From Aminobacter carboxidus (GTDB taxonomy: Bacteria > Pseudomonadota > Alphaproteobacteria > Rhizobiales > Rhizobiaceae): a stretch of 64,000 nucleotides of DNA. Numbering within the stretch: the first letter of the stretch is position 1; each line of letters starts with the position of its first letter. The DNA lies in NCBI RefSeq assembly GCF_014863355.1, contig NZ_JACZEP010000010.1:1-64000 (forward strand), given 5' to 3'. A program made the translations under genes and the position numbers. The notes under the pieces were generated by a model. That model was not told the DNA's origin. It saw only the letters and a program-made list of their open reading frames with translations, and searched no databases. Positions 56,473-64,000 of this stretch are shown here, piece after piece.

Positions 56473-57581
56473 GCGTCGTCACTGTCGAAGTCGGACTTGG
56501 CGAGCGCGCCTATGACATTTTGATCGGTCCCGGCCTGATCGGACGTGGCGGCGAGCTGATCCACAAGCGCCTGCCCAAGGCGCGTGCGGCTGTTGTCACC
56601 GACGAAAACGTCGCTGCCGCCCATCTTGAACCTTTGGTCGAAAGCCTGAGCGCTGCCGGCAATGCGCCTGCGGTGATCACCTTGCCGGCAGGCGAAAAGA
56701 CCAAGAGCTTTGCTTCGCTCGAAACCGTCGTCGACCAGATCATCGCCGCCCGGCTCGAACGCGGCGATGCGGTGATCGCGCTTGGCGGCGGTGTCATCGG
56801 CGATCTCACCGGCTTTGCCGCCGGCATCGTCAGGCGCGGCATGCATTTCGTGCAGATGCCGACCTCGCTTCTGGCCCAGGTCGATTCGTCGGTCGGCGGC
56901 AAGACCGGCATCAACAGCCCGCGCGGCAAGAACCTGATCGGCGTCTTCCACCAGCCCAGGCTGGTGCTGGCCGATACCGCAGCGCTCGACACGCTGCCAT
57001 TGCGCGAGTTCCGCGCCGGTTATGCCGAGGTCGCCAAATATGGCCTGATCGACCGCCCCGACTTCTTTTCCTGGCTGGAAAACAACTGGCAGGAGGTGTT
57101 TTCAGGCGGTCCGGCCCGCATCGAGGCCATTGCCCAGTCCTGCCGTGCCAAGGCCGATGTCGTTGCCCGCGACGAGTTCGAAACCGGCGACCGCGCCTTG
57201 CTCAATCTCGGCCACACCTTCGGTCATGCGCTCGAAGCCGCCACAGCCTATGACGGCGCGCGGCTGGTGCATGGCGAGGGCGTTGCCATCGGCATGGCGC
57301 TGGCGCATCGCTTCTCGGCCCGGCTCAACCTGGCAAGCCCCGACGATGCGGCGCGTGTCGAGGCGCATCTGCGCGCCGTCGGCCTGCCATGGCGCATGGC
57401 CGACATTCCCGGCGCGCTGCCCGATGCCGAGGCACTGTTTGGCTACATCACCCAGGACAAGAAGGTGTCGCGCGGCGCCTTGACCTTCATCCTGACGCGC
57501 GGCATCGGCCAGTCCTTCATCGCCAAGGACGTGCCGGCCTCGGAGGTCGTGTCGTTTCTCAAGGAGAACCATCCGGGATGA
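56469..57581 (+). CDS. aroB: 3-dehydroquinate synthase
   Basis: A 370-residue NAD- and zinc-dependent enzyme for the second shikimate-pathway step. Signatures are [55 protein letters not shown], and the zinc ligand His in [13 protein letters not shown] and [10 protein letters not shown]. Start ATG overlaps the aroK stop and its own stop overlaps the next gene (ATGA both sides), an aroK-aroB-CorC operon common in alphaproteobacteria. Confidence 0.96.
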   Translation: MSVVTVEVGLGERAYDILIGPGLIGRGGELIHKRLPKARAAVVTDENVAAAHLEPLVESLSAAGNAPAVITLPAGEKTKSFASLETVVDQIIAARLERGDAVIALGGGVIGDLTGFAAGIVRRGMHFVQMPTSLLAQVDSSVGGKTGINSPRGKNLIGVFHQPRLVLADTAALDTLPLREFRAGYAEVAKYGLIDRPDFFSWLENNWQEVFSGGPARIEAIAQSCRAKADVVARDEFETGDRALLNLGHTFGHALEAATAYDGARLVHGEGVAIGMALAHRFSARLNLASPDDAARVEAHLRAVGLPWRMADIPGALPDAEALFGYITQDKKVSRGALTFILTRGIGQSFIAKDVPASEVVSFLKENHPG

Positions 57582-58486
57582 GCGCTGGCTGGATCGTCGC
57601 AGGCATTCTGGCGGGGCTGATCTTGTTGGCCCTGGTGTTTCGCGACCGTCTGCTCGCATCGCTGGGCTACGAGCTTTTTGAGCTGACGCCGCAGCGCTCG
57701 GCCCATGACGAGCTGCGCGGCGCGGTCGACGATTTCCACCGCGACGGCCATGTCGTCAAGCAGGACCGCGACCAGGTCGGTGGCCTGCTCGACCTGCACG
57801 AGCTCGAAGTCTCCGACGTCATGGTCCACCGCACGGCGATGCGTTCGGTCAATGCCGACATCGCCTCTGAAGCGCTGGTCCGCGAGATCCTGCAAAGCCC
57901 CTATACACGCATGCCGTTGTGGCGCGGCTCGATCGACAACATCGTCGGCGTCGTCCACGCCAAGGACCTGTTGCGCGCGCTCAACGACGTCGAGGGCGAC
58001 TATTCCAGGGTCGATGTGCCAAAGGTCGCCTCCAAGCCGTGGTTCGTGCCCGACACGACGACGCTGCAGGAACAGCTCAACGCCTTTTTGCGGCGCAAGG
58101 CGCATTTCGCCATCGTCGTCGACGAATATGGCGAGGTCGAAGGGCTGGTGACGCTCGAAGACATCATCGAAGAGATCGTCGGCGAGATCGCCGACGAGCA
58201 CGACATCGACGTCCAGGGCGTCAAGCAGGAGGCCGACGGCTCGGTGGTCGTCGACGGCACCGTGCCGATCCGCGACCTCAACCGCGCGCTCGACTGGCAT
58301 CTGCCCGACGACGAGGCAACGACCATCGCTGGCCTGGTCATCCACGAGACCCAGTCGATCCCCGAGGAAAAGCAGGCCTTCACCTTCCACGGCAAGCGCT
58401 TCATCGTCATGAAGCGCGACAAGAACCGGCTGGCGCGAATCAGGATCCGGCCGGCATTGGTGGTGGAGCCGCCATCGCCGCGCTGA
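57578..58486 (+). CDS. CorC/HlyC-type CBS-domain protein lacking the DUF21 membrane domain
   Basis: A 302-residue protein with the CBS pair ([32 protein letters not shown]) and the C-terminal CorC_HlyC domain ([30 protein letters not shown]). Full-length rhizobial relatives at this locus are about 430 residues, with an N-terminal DUF21/CNNM membrane domain. Here only one hydrophobic segment ([18 protein letters not shown]) remains before [18 protein letters not shown], so about 130 residues are missing. The reading frame is intact and translationally coupled to aroB. It may be a natural truncated form that is no longer a Mg/Co transporter. Confidence 0.85.
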   Translation: MSAGWIVAGILAGLILLALVFRDRLLASLGYELFELTPQRSAHDELRGAVDDFHRDGHVVKQDRDQVGGLLDLHELEVSDVMVHRTAMRSVNADIASEALVREILQSPYTRMPLWRGSIDNIVGVVHAKDLLRALNDVEGDYSRVDVPKVASKPWFVPDTTTLQEQLNAFLRRKAHFAIVVDEYGEVEGLVTLEDIIEEIVGEIADEHDIDVQGVKQEADGSVVVDGTVPIRDLNRALDWHLPDDEATTIAGLVIHETQSIPEEKQAFTFHGKRFIVMKRDKNRLARIRIRPALVVEPPSPR

Positions 58487-58508
58487 CCATGGTCATTGAC
58501 CATAGTCA
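58484..58508. promoter_or_regulatory. Tandem 12-bp palindromic operators of the toxin-antitoxin pair
   Basis: TGACCATGGTCA (58484-58495, perfect palindrome) and TGACCATAGTCA (58497-58508, one imperfect pair) lie 13 bp apart. A possible promoter overlaps: TTGACC at 58496-58501 and TATCTT 16 bp on. Antitoxins of this family bind paired palindromes to autoregulate. The first site contains the stop codon of the CorC-like gene. Confidence 0.55.
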
Positions 58509-58547
58509 TTTTTGCACTATCTTCGGAAGATGCAGGAGGTGCGACCG

Positions 58548-58781
58548 ATGGTTGCGCGCGTTTCGAAATCCCAGTTCAAGGCAAAAGCGCTGGAGTTGTT
58601 TCGTGAAATCGAAGCGACCGGCGAGCCGCTTATTGTCACTGATCATGGCCAGCCGAAGCTGGAGATCAGGCGGATCGCTCAAAAGCCCCACAACCCGCTT
58701 GATAGGCTGAAGGGGTCAGTGCTGCGCTATGACGATCCGTTCGCGCCGGTCGGCGAGGGGGACTGGGAAGTCCTGAAATGA
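58548..58781 (+). CDS. Phd/YefM-family antitoxin
   Basis: A 77-residue antitoxin: MVARVSKSQFKAKALELFRE followed by IVTDHGQPKLEI, the Phd/YefM DNA-binding fold, and a C-terminal toxin-binding tail (HNPLDRLKGSVLRYDDPFAPV). ATG at 58548 with AGGAGG 7 nt upstream is preferred to in-frame starts at 58530 or 58512. Overlaps the toxin start by four bases, as usual for TA pairs. It would neutralise the PIN toxin and repress the operon. Confidence 0.88.
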   Translation: MVARVSKSQFKAKALELFREIEATGEPLIVTDHGQPKLEIRRIAQKPHNPLDRLKGSVLRYDDPFAPVGEGDWEVLK

Positions 58782-59173
58782 TCGTCCTGGATACCCACGC
58801 CCTCGTCTGGTGGGTCAATGGCAGTTCCAGCCTGTCCAAGGCTGCGCTGCAGGCGATCGAAAGCGGACTGCGTGGCGATGGCGTCGTCGCGTCGTCGATC
58901 TCAGCCTGGGAGATCGCCATGCTGGTTGCGAAAGGCAAGCTGGAAATTTCAATGGACGTCTCGCATTGGCTCGATCTTGCCGGCGAAATCGAGGGCTTTC
59001 GTTTCATTCCCGTCGACAATGTGGTGGCGGTGCGGAGTGTGACGCTACCGGGCAAATTCCATGCCGACCCGGCGGACCGGATGATTGTCGCGTTGGCGAG
59101 AGAACTGGGCGCGCCGCTGGTTAGCGCAGACACCAGGATCTCGCGCTACCCTCACGTGAAGAGCATCTGGTAG
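58778..59173 (+). CDS. PIN-domain toxin (VapC-like ribonuclease)
   Basis: A 131-residue PIN-domain protein with the acidic active site: D5 (MIVLDTHALVWW), E45 (SAWEIAML), D100 (HADPADRMIVA) and D118 (LVSADTRI). Such toxins cleave tRNA or rRNA when freed of antitoxin. Paired with the Phd-type antitoxin upstream. The stop codon abuts the stop of the convergent aquaporin gene with no intervening base. Confidence 0.9.
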   Translation: MIVLDTHALVWWVNGSSSLSKAALQAIESGLRGDGVVASSISAWEIAMLVAKGKLEISMDVSHWLDLAGEIEGFRFIPVDNVVAVRSVTLPGKFHADPADRMIVALARELGAPLVSADTRISRYPHVKSIW

Positions 59174-59866
59174 TCATCGCGCCGTGGCGGCCTCCTCTGC
59201 GGATCGAGGGGCGGGCCACAACAGTCTTGCCGCCGCCAGACCGAGCAGGGCTCCAACCAGCTGCGCTGCGATGAACGCCGGCGCGTCGGTCGGTGCTATG
59301 CCGGCAAATGTGTCGCTCAGCGCGCGTGCGATGGTCACGGCAGGATTGGCAAACGACGTCGACGAGGTGAACCAGTAGGCCGCGAGAATGTAGAGGCCGA
59401 CAGCGACCGGCGTCGTTTTCGGCGCCTGGGCCATGCAGCCGAGGATGGTCAGCACCAGGCCAAATGTCGCGATGGCTTCGCCGAGCCATTGGCCCGGGCC
59501 GGTGCGGATGGTTGTCGAAAGCTGCAGCAGCGGCAGATCGAACATCGCATGCGCCAGCCATACGCCGAGGATCGCCCCGGCGAGCTGTGCGGCGATGTAG
59601 GGCACAACCTGCGACCATGCCAGGCGCCGGTCGAGCGCCATGACCAGGCTGACCGCCGGGTTCAATTGCGCGCCGGAAACCGGCCCCAATATGGTGATCA
59701 GCACGACCAGCATGGCACCGGTCGCCACAGCGTTACAGAGCAAAGCGAGCGCGACGTTGCCGCCCGCAAGCTGCGTTGCCATGATGCCGGAGCCAATGAC
59801 GGTGGCGAGCAGGAAGGCGGTGCCGAGACATTCGGCAAACAGGCGTCGTGCCAGCGGCATGCTCAT
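59174..59866 (-). CDS. MIP-family aquaglyceroporin of the ars operon (AqpS-like)
   Basis: A 230-residue channel with six membrane helices and the two half-helix motifs: NPA in AQLNPAVSLVMALD and NPA in SFANPAVTIARALSD, with Arg of the selectivity filter in the second (NPAVTIAR). In Sinorhizobium the ars operon encodes AqpS, which lets arsenite made by ArsC leave the cell. Here the order is arsR-arsC-aqp, so the same downhill efflux route is likely. Its ATG overlaps the arsC stop by four bases. Confidence 0.88.
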   Translation of the reverse strand: MSMPLARRLFAECLGTAFLLATVIGSGIMATQLAGGNVALALLCNAVATGAMLVVLITILGPVSGAQLNPAVSLVMALDRRLAWSQVVPYIAAQLAGAILGVWLAHAMFDLPLLQLSTTIRTGPGQWLGEAIATFGLVLTILGCMAQAPKTTPVAVGLYILAAYWFTSSTSFANPAVTIARALSDTFAGIAPTDAPAFIAAQLVGALLGLAAARLLWPAPRSAEEAATAR

Positions 59867-60441
59867 TTGCCCGAGTCGCCGATGCTTTTGCCGCTGGGAT
59901 CAATGCCGCTGCCGGTATTCGTGTCGCTGGCCTTGGCGCTTGCGCCTTCCATCTTGCCGATGTCGTGGAGATGCGAGGTCAGCGCCATGCGGTCGAGGCT
60001 TGATATCGGCAAGGCAACGAATGCCGCGATGCGGTTGCGCATGTATTTGAAGGCGGTGACGAAGGCGGCTTCCTTTTCGAGGTCGCTGCCCAAGACGTGG
60101 CTCGGGTCCTCGATGCCCCAATGGGCATTGGCCGGATGGCCGAGCCAGACCGGGCAGGCTTCGCCGGCGGCATCGTCGCAGACGGTGAAGATGAAATCCA
60201 TCTCCGGCGCGCCTGCAACGGCAAATTCGTCCCAGGTTTTCGAGCGGAAGCCGTCGATCGGATAGTCGTAGCTTTCGAGCACCTTCAGCGCGAACGGATT
60301 GACGCTGCCCTTGGGCTGGCTGCCGGCGGAAAAGGCGTTGAAGTTGGCAGCGCCGTCCTTGCGCAGGATGCTCTCGGCAAGGATCGAGCGGGCGCTGTTG
60401 CCGGTGCAGAGGAACAGCACGTTGAAGGGCCTGTGCGTCAT
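59863..60441 (-). CDS. arsC: Arsenate reductase, low-molecular-weight phosphatase type
   Basis: A 192-residue ArsC. The P-loop C12-x5-R18 is in LFLCTGNSARS, and VCDDAAGEACPVW gives the second pair of cysteines of the thioredoxin-coupled class. It reduces arsenate to arsenite. ATG at 60441 follows AGGAG. It is preceded by arsR with a 4-bp gap. The C-terminal 40 residues extend beyond the core and look disordered (KASDTNTGSGIDPSG). Confidence 0.92.
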   Translation of the reverse strand: MTHRPFNVLFLCTGNSARSILAESILRKDGAANFNAFSAGSQPKGSVNPFALKVLESYDYPIDGFRSKTWDEFAVAGAPEMDFIFTVCDDAAGEACPVWLGHPANAHWGIEDPSHVLGSDLEKEAAFVTAFKYMRNRIAAFVALPISSLDRMALTSHLHDIGKMEGASAKASDTNTGSGIDPSGKSIGDSGK

Positions 60442-60445
60442 GGCA

Positions 60446-60790
60446 TCACTCCTGTGGAACGCAGCAAGGGGACAGTTCGGCAATCAGAGGGGCGCAGATT
60501 TCCGGCCGGCCGTCGCAGCAATCCTGCAGCAAAAACAGCACGACGTTGCGCAAGGCAGTAAGGTCGGCGCGGTAGATGATCGAGCGGCCGTGGCGGTCGC
60601 CGGCGGCGAGGCCGGCACGGACAAGCACGGCCAGATGCGCCGACAGGGTGTTTTGCGGAATGTCGAGCCGGCGCGCCAGCTCGCCGGCGGCGATGCCTTC
60701 GGGTTCGGCGGCGGCAAGCCGGCGAAAGGCTTCCATCCGGGTCGGCTGCGCCAAAGCGGCGAGCGCGTCGATCGTGTCATTTGCATCCAT
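60446..60790 (-). CDS. arsR: ArsR-family metalloregulator
   Basis: A 114-residue winged-helix repressor: DALAALAQPTRMEAFRRLA, recognition helix IPQNTLSAHLAVL, wing RHGRSIIYR. Probable arsenite ligands are clustered at the C-terminus (QDCCDGRPEIC, then SPCC), differing in spacing from the classical ArsR CxC site in the DNA-binding helix. ATG at 60790 lies in the palindromic operator at 60788-60813. It heads arsR-arsC-aqp. Confidence 0.9.
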   Translation of the reverse strand: MDANDTIDALAALAQPTRMEAFRRLAAAEPEGIAAGELARRLDIPQNTLSAHLAVLVRAGLAAGDRHGRSIIYRADLTALRNVVLFLLQDCCDGRPEICAPLIAELSPCCVPQE

Positions 60791-60813
60791 ATATCCGGAG
60801 TAATGGATATATG
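60788..60813. promoter_or_regulatory. ArsR operator palindrome overlapping the arsR start
   Basis: CATATATCC-GGAGTAAT-GGATATATG: two perfect 9-bp inverted arms (60788-60796 and 60805-60813) with an 8-bp spacer. The left arm contains the arsR start codon, so bound repressor would block both transcription and the translation start region. Confidence 0.7.
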
Positions 60814-60888
60814 TGACAGCCACATGACGGCACAGCCCTAGCCGCGATCATTCAAACGCTGGCGTTCAAAGCGGGCGTCGAGGGTCTG

Positions 60889-61191
60889 CTACCAGCGCGT
60901 CTTTTCGCCAGGCGCTGCCGGTTCGATGGCGAGCGCGTGCAGGCCGGCCTTGAGCTCGGCTGCAAGTGCCTCGTTGACGGCGCGGTGGCGATCGATGCGG
61001 CTCATGCCGGCAAAAGCGGGTGCGACGATACGGATGCGGAAATGGGTTTCGCCTGAGCCGTCGAATGTTGCATGGTGGCCGCCATCGACGTGGTGATGGC
61101 CGGCATGGAGGTGGCTTTCGTTGAGGACGGCAAGCCGTTCCGGCGAAAATGCCTGGTTCAGCTTTGTTTCGATGGTCGCCTGTATGGACAT
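60889..61191 (-). CDS. BolA-family protein
   Basis: A 100-residue BolA protein: IETKLNQAFSPERLAVLNES, a His-rich loop (HLHAGHHHVDGGHHATFDG), HFRIRIVAPAFAGMSRIDRH and RAVNEALAAEL. BolA proteins pair with monothiol glutaredoxins in iron-sulfur handling and stress control. The inserted His residues are notable. It is divergent from the J-domain gene. Confidence 0.9.
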   Translation of the reverse strand: MSIQATIETKLNQAFSPERLAVLNESHLHAGHHHVDGGHHATFDGSGETHFRIRIVAPAFAGMSRIDRHRAVNEALAAELKAGLHALAIEPAAPGEKTRW

Positions 61192-61332
61192 CGCTCTCGC
61201 CTTTCACCACATGTGTCGCCGCGGCAAATCGTGCCTTCGGGCAAAATTGGGCCGCAAATCAGGCGTTAGGGCCAACATCCTTGAAATGTCAATTCTTGTT
61301 TCGCCGCGCCAAGAGGCGGTAAATACAATCAG

Positions 61333-61959
61333 ATGAAGTCGTATCCGAAATATTTCGACAAGATCCGCGTCCGGCCCGATCCGGAAGCGGAGGTGAAGTC
61401 GCACGCCCCGGCCTGCCAGTGGGACGGCTGCAAGCAGCCGGGAACGCACAAGGCGCCTGTCGGCCGGATGAAGGAAGGCGAGTACTTCCGCTTCTGTTTC
61501 GACCACGTGCGCGAGTACAACAAGGGCTTCAATTATTTCTCCGGCCTCGCCGACGGCGACATCGCGCGCTTCCAGAAGGAAGCGCTGACCGGCCACCGGC
61601 CGACCTGGACCATCGGTTCCAATGCGTCCGCAGCTTCCAACGGCGCGGCGCGCTCGGCACCGGATTTTGCCCAGCAGCGCTCGGGCCGCGCCGGCTACTA
61701 CAATCGCATGCGCGACGCCAGCAACGTGTTCGGCGGGCAGGGCGCACCGCGCCAGCGCAAGGCCAAGCCGCTGGAAGCCAAGGCGCTGGAGACGCTGGGG
61801 CTCGATACCAGGGCGACTGCGACCGACATCAAGACGCGCTACAAGGAACTGGTCAAACGCCACCACCCCGACGCCAATGGCGGCGACCGGGGGTCTGAGG
61901 ACCGCTTCAGGGACGTGCTCCAGGCCTATCGCGTGCTCAAGCAAGCGGGATTGTGTTGA
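61333..61959 (+). CDS. J-domain (DnaJ-like) protein
   Basis: A 208-residue protein with a C-terminal J domain: LETLGLDTRATATDIKTRYKEL, then HPD at residues 178-180 in VKRHHPDANGG and FRDVLQAYRVLKQAG. The N-terminal 90 residues include CQWDGCKQPGTHKAPVG and FRFCFDHVREYNKGFNYF, a Cys/His-containing module that may bind zinc. J domains stimulate DnaK ATPase. It is upstream of cobS-cobT, the usual neighbourhood in rhizobia. Confidence 0.9.
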   Translation: MKSYPKYFDKIRVRPDPEAEVKSHAPACQWDGCKQPGTHKAPVGRMKEGEYFRFCFDHVREYNKGFNYFSGLADGDIARFQKEALTGHRPTWTIGSNASAASNGAARSAPDFAQQRSGRAGYYNRMRDASNVFGGQGAPRQRKAKPLEAKALETLGLDTRATATDIKTRYKELVKRHHPDANGGDRGSEDRFRDVLQAYRVLKQAGLC

Positions 61960-61963
61960 GCCA

Positions 61964-61983
61964 GCCGCGGCCGCGGCCTTTTT
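61964..61983 (+). terminator. Terminator after the J-domain gene
   Basis: GCCGC-GGCC-GCGGC followed by CTTTTT, five bases past the stop codon. A short GC stem with a clear T-run. Confidence 0.65.
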
Positions 61984-62075
61984 CCAACTTTCATCTGGTC
62001 AAAAAAGGCTTTAAGACCGCCCCCGAAGAAAATTCGATTGCCGGCGTGGCCTGAAGCCACGCGCGTGGAGACGCT

Positions 62076-63062
62076 ATGAACAAGGTCGATCGCGACATCA
62101 CCAATCTGCCTGATACCACGGTGTCGGTGAAAGACACCTTCGGCTTCGATTCGAAGATGGTCGTGCCGGCCTATTCGGCCTCGTCGGAGCATGTGCCCGA
62201 CATCGATCCGGACTATCTGTTCGACAAGGCAACGACCATGGCGATCCTCGCCGGCTTTGCCTACAACCGCCGCGTCATGGTGTCGGGTTATCACGGCACC
62301 GGCAAGTCGACCCATATCGAGCAGGTCGCCGCCCGCCTCAACTGGCCGATGGTCCGCGTCAACCTCGACAGCCATGTCAGCCGTATCGATCTCGTCGGCA
62401 AGGACGCGATCGTCGTCAAGGAAGGCATGCAGGTCACCGAATTCAAGGACGGCATCCTGCCCTGGGCCTACCAGCACAATGTCGCCTTGTGCTTCGACGA
62501 ATATGATGCCGGCCGCCCCGACGTGATGTTCGTCATCCAGCGCGTGCTCGAATCCTCGGGCCGCCTGACCCTGCTCGACCAGAGCCGCGTCATCCGTCCG
62601 CACCCGGCCTTCCGCCTGTTTGCCACCGCCAACACGGTTGGCCTTGGCGACACCACAGGGCTTTATCACGGCACCCAGCAGATCAACCAGGCACAGATGG
62701 ACCGCTGGTCGATCGTGACGACGCTGAACTATCTGCCGCACGACAATGAAGTGAACATCGTCATTGCCAAGGCCAAGCATTACCGCGACGCCAAGGGCAA
62801 GGAGATCGTCAACAAGATGGTCCGCGTCGCCGACATGACGCGTTCGGCCTTCATCAATGGCGACCTGTCGACGGTCATGAGCCCGCGTACCGTCATCACC
62901 TGGGCCGAAAACGCCGAGATCTTCGGCGATGTCGGCATGGCGTTCCGGCTGACCTTCCTCAACAAGTGCGACGAGCTCGAACGTTCCGTGGTGGCCGAGT
63001 TCTACCAGCGCGCCTTCGGCGAAGACCTGCCGGAATCCGCCGCCAACGTCGTTTTGGGATAA
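62076..63062 (+). CDS. cobS: Cobaltochelatase AAA+ subunit CobS
   Basis: A 328-residue AAA+ ATPase of the aerobic cobaltochelatase, which with CobT and CobN inserts Co2+ into hydrogenobyrinate a,c-diamide in cobalamin synthesis. Walker [10 protein letters not shown] at residues 71-79, Walker [12 protein letters not shown], and sensor-region [19 protein letters not shown]. Start ATG at 62076 after GGAGACGCT. Followed 12 bp later by cobT. Confidence 0.96.
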   Translation: MNKVDRDITNLPDTTVSVKDTFGFDSKMVVPAYSASSEHVPDIDPDYLFDKATTMAILAGFAYNRRVMVSGYHGTGKSTHIEQVAARLNWPMVRVNLDSHVSRIDLVGKDAIVVKEGMQVTEFKDGILPWAYQHNVALCFDEYDAGRPDVMFVIQRVLESSGRLTLLDQSRVIRPHPAFRLFATANTVGLGDTTGLYHGTQQINQAQMDRWSIVTTLNYLPHDNEVNIVIAKAKHYRDAKGKEIVNKMVRVADMTRSAFINGDLSTVMSPRTVITWAENAEIFGDVGMAFRLTFLNKCDELERSVVAEFYQRAFGEDLPESAANVVLG

Positions 63063-63074
63063 GAACGGTCTCAG

Positions 63075-64000
63075 ATGGCGGGGCCGGGCGACAACACACG
63101 CAACAAGTCGAAGACGGGCTCGGAAGCCGACAGCTTCAAGCGCGCCATGACCGTTTGCATGCGTGCCATTTCGGGCGACAACGGGCTTGAAGTGGCCTTC
63201 GCCAAGGAGCGGCCGGCACTTGCCGGCAATCGCGCCCGCCTGCCTGAACTGCCCAAGAAGGCCTCGCCCAGTGACATTGCCGTCACCCGTGGCCTTGGCG
63301 ATTCGATGGCGCTGAAGCGCGCCTGCCACGATGCGCGCATCCACACCCGCCTGGCGCCCGAGGGCAAGCAGGCGCGTGCCGTGTTCGACGCCGTCGAGCA
63401 GGCCCGCGTCGAGGCCATCGGCAGCCGCGCCATGTCAGGCGTTGCCCAAAACATCAGCTCGATGCTCGAGGACAAATACGCCAAGGCCAATCTCGCCGAC
63501 GTCACCGAACAGTCGGAAGCGCCGCTCGAAGAAGCGCTGGCGCTGATGGTGCGCGAGAAGCTGACCGGCCAGCCGGTGCCCAAGAGCGGCGAGCGCATGG
63601 TCGCGCTCTGGCGCGAATGGGTCGACCAGAAGGCCGGCGGCGATCTCGAAGGGCTTATCGGCAGCCTCGAGGACCAGCAGGCCTTCGCCCGCGTCGTCCG
63701 CCACATGCTGGCCTCGCTCGAGATGGCCGAGGAATATGGCGACGACCAGGAAACCGAAGACAACGACGACCAGGACGACGACCAGCCGCAAGGCGAGGAA
63801 CAGAGCGAGGAGGGCGGCGAGGACGATGCCGGCTCCGACCAGTCGCAGTCCGAAGATGCCGAATCCGCCGCCGAGGACGAGCAGTCCGGCGAGATGGAAG
63901 CGTCGGATGCGACCTCCGACGAGATGTCCGACGACGATGACGTCGATTCGGAGACGCCGGGCGAAGCCCGGCGCCAGGACAACCCGTTCGCCAACCTGCC
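63075..64000 (+). CDS. cobT: Cobaltochelatase subunit CobT (5' part, runs off the window)
   Basis: About 308 codons of CobT are present, starting [19 protein letters not shown] at 63075. It shows the expected [16 protein letters not shown]-terminus, [16 protein letters not shown], and a long acidic Asp/Glu-rich linker (about residues 215-300: [17 protein letters not shown] and similar) that precedes the von Willebrand-type metal-binding domain, which lies beyond the window. It forms the CobST chaperone ring with CobS. Confidence 0.95.
   Translation, partial: MAGPGDNTRNKSKTGSEADSFKRAMTVCMRAISGDNGLEVAFAKERPALAGNRARLPELPKKASPSDIAVTRGLGDSMALKRACHDARIHTRLAPEGKQARAVFDAVEQARVEAIGSRAMSGVAQNISSMLEDKYAKANLADVTEQSEAPLEEALALMVREKLTGQPVPKSGERMVALWREWVDQKAGGDLEGLIGSLEDQQAFARVVRHMLASLEMAEEYGDDQETEDNDDQDDDQPQGEEQSEEGGEDDAGSDQSQSEDAESAAEDEQSGEMEASDATSDEMSDDDDVDSETPGEARRQDNPFANL

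Overview
The window is high-GC DNA with rhizobial gene content and gene orders: TPP-riboswitch-led thiCOSGED, xerD-aroK-aroB-CorC, bolA-dnaJ-cobS-cobT, and an arsR-arsC-aquaporin operon. It most resembles a Phyllobacteriaceae chromosome (Mesorhizobium or Aminobacter type). That placement rests on recognised gene content and order, not on a database search.

Layout. 1-10.2 kb: two RpiR-regulated solute-uptake loci. The second is a complete CUT1-type importer (ATPase divergent from binding protein and two permeases) with an SDR oxidoreductase, an NTF2-like protein and an MlrC-type M81 metallopeptidase. 10.2-15.8 kb: a BMP/nucleoside-type ABC importer operon headed by a GntR/FCD regulator. Divergent from it, 16.0-20.3 kb: four genes for a split Rieske oxygenase. 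Two are catalytic-domain subunits without a Rieske cluster; the third is a reductase carrying the missing Rieske domain at its N-terminus; the fourth is a GST-like protein. This is the architecture of the NdmC/NdmD/NdmE N-demethylase of caffeine-degrading Pseudomonas, here with two NdmC-like subunits. Glutathione-dependent formaldehyde dehydrogenase and S-formylglutathione hydrolase follow (20.4-22.6 kb) and would clear the formaldehyde released. The whole block (importer, demethylase, C1 disposal) reads as a pathway for an N-methylated, possibly purine-like compound, and is the leading discovery in the window.

22.6-28.0 kb: thiamine biosynthesis on the minus strand behind a TPP riboswitch. 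28.2-33.2 kb: branched-chain 2-oxoacid dehydrogenase (E1a, E1b, E2, E3). 33.5-36.0 kb: an orphan ATP-synthase subunit-a homologue and an LVIVD-repeat exported protein.

36.24-47.93 kb: a genomic island inserted at tRNA-Arg(CCT), marked by a 26-bp duplication of the tRNA 3' end. It carries one minus-strand operon: C5-cytosine methyltransferase, a P-loop ATPase, an unknown protein, a 1812-residue protein with a PD-(D/E)XK-like motif and a HerA/FtsK-like ATPase, and Vsr endonuclease, followed by a decayed methyltransferase fragment. The layout suggests a methylation-linked DNA defence system resembling DptF/G/H in organisation. No integrase is present.

48.1-64.0 kb: mostly core genes: M20 amidohydrolase, D-Ala-D-Ala carboxypeptidase, CobW GTPase with a His-rich loop, TusA-like protein, L,D-transpeptidase, accA, xerD, aroK, aroB, a CorC-like protein lacking its membrane domain, a Phd/VapC toxin-antitoxin pair with tandem palindromic operators, the ars operon with a palindromic operator, bolA, a J-domain protein, cobS and the start of cobT, which runs off the right edge.
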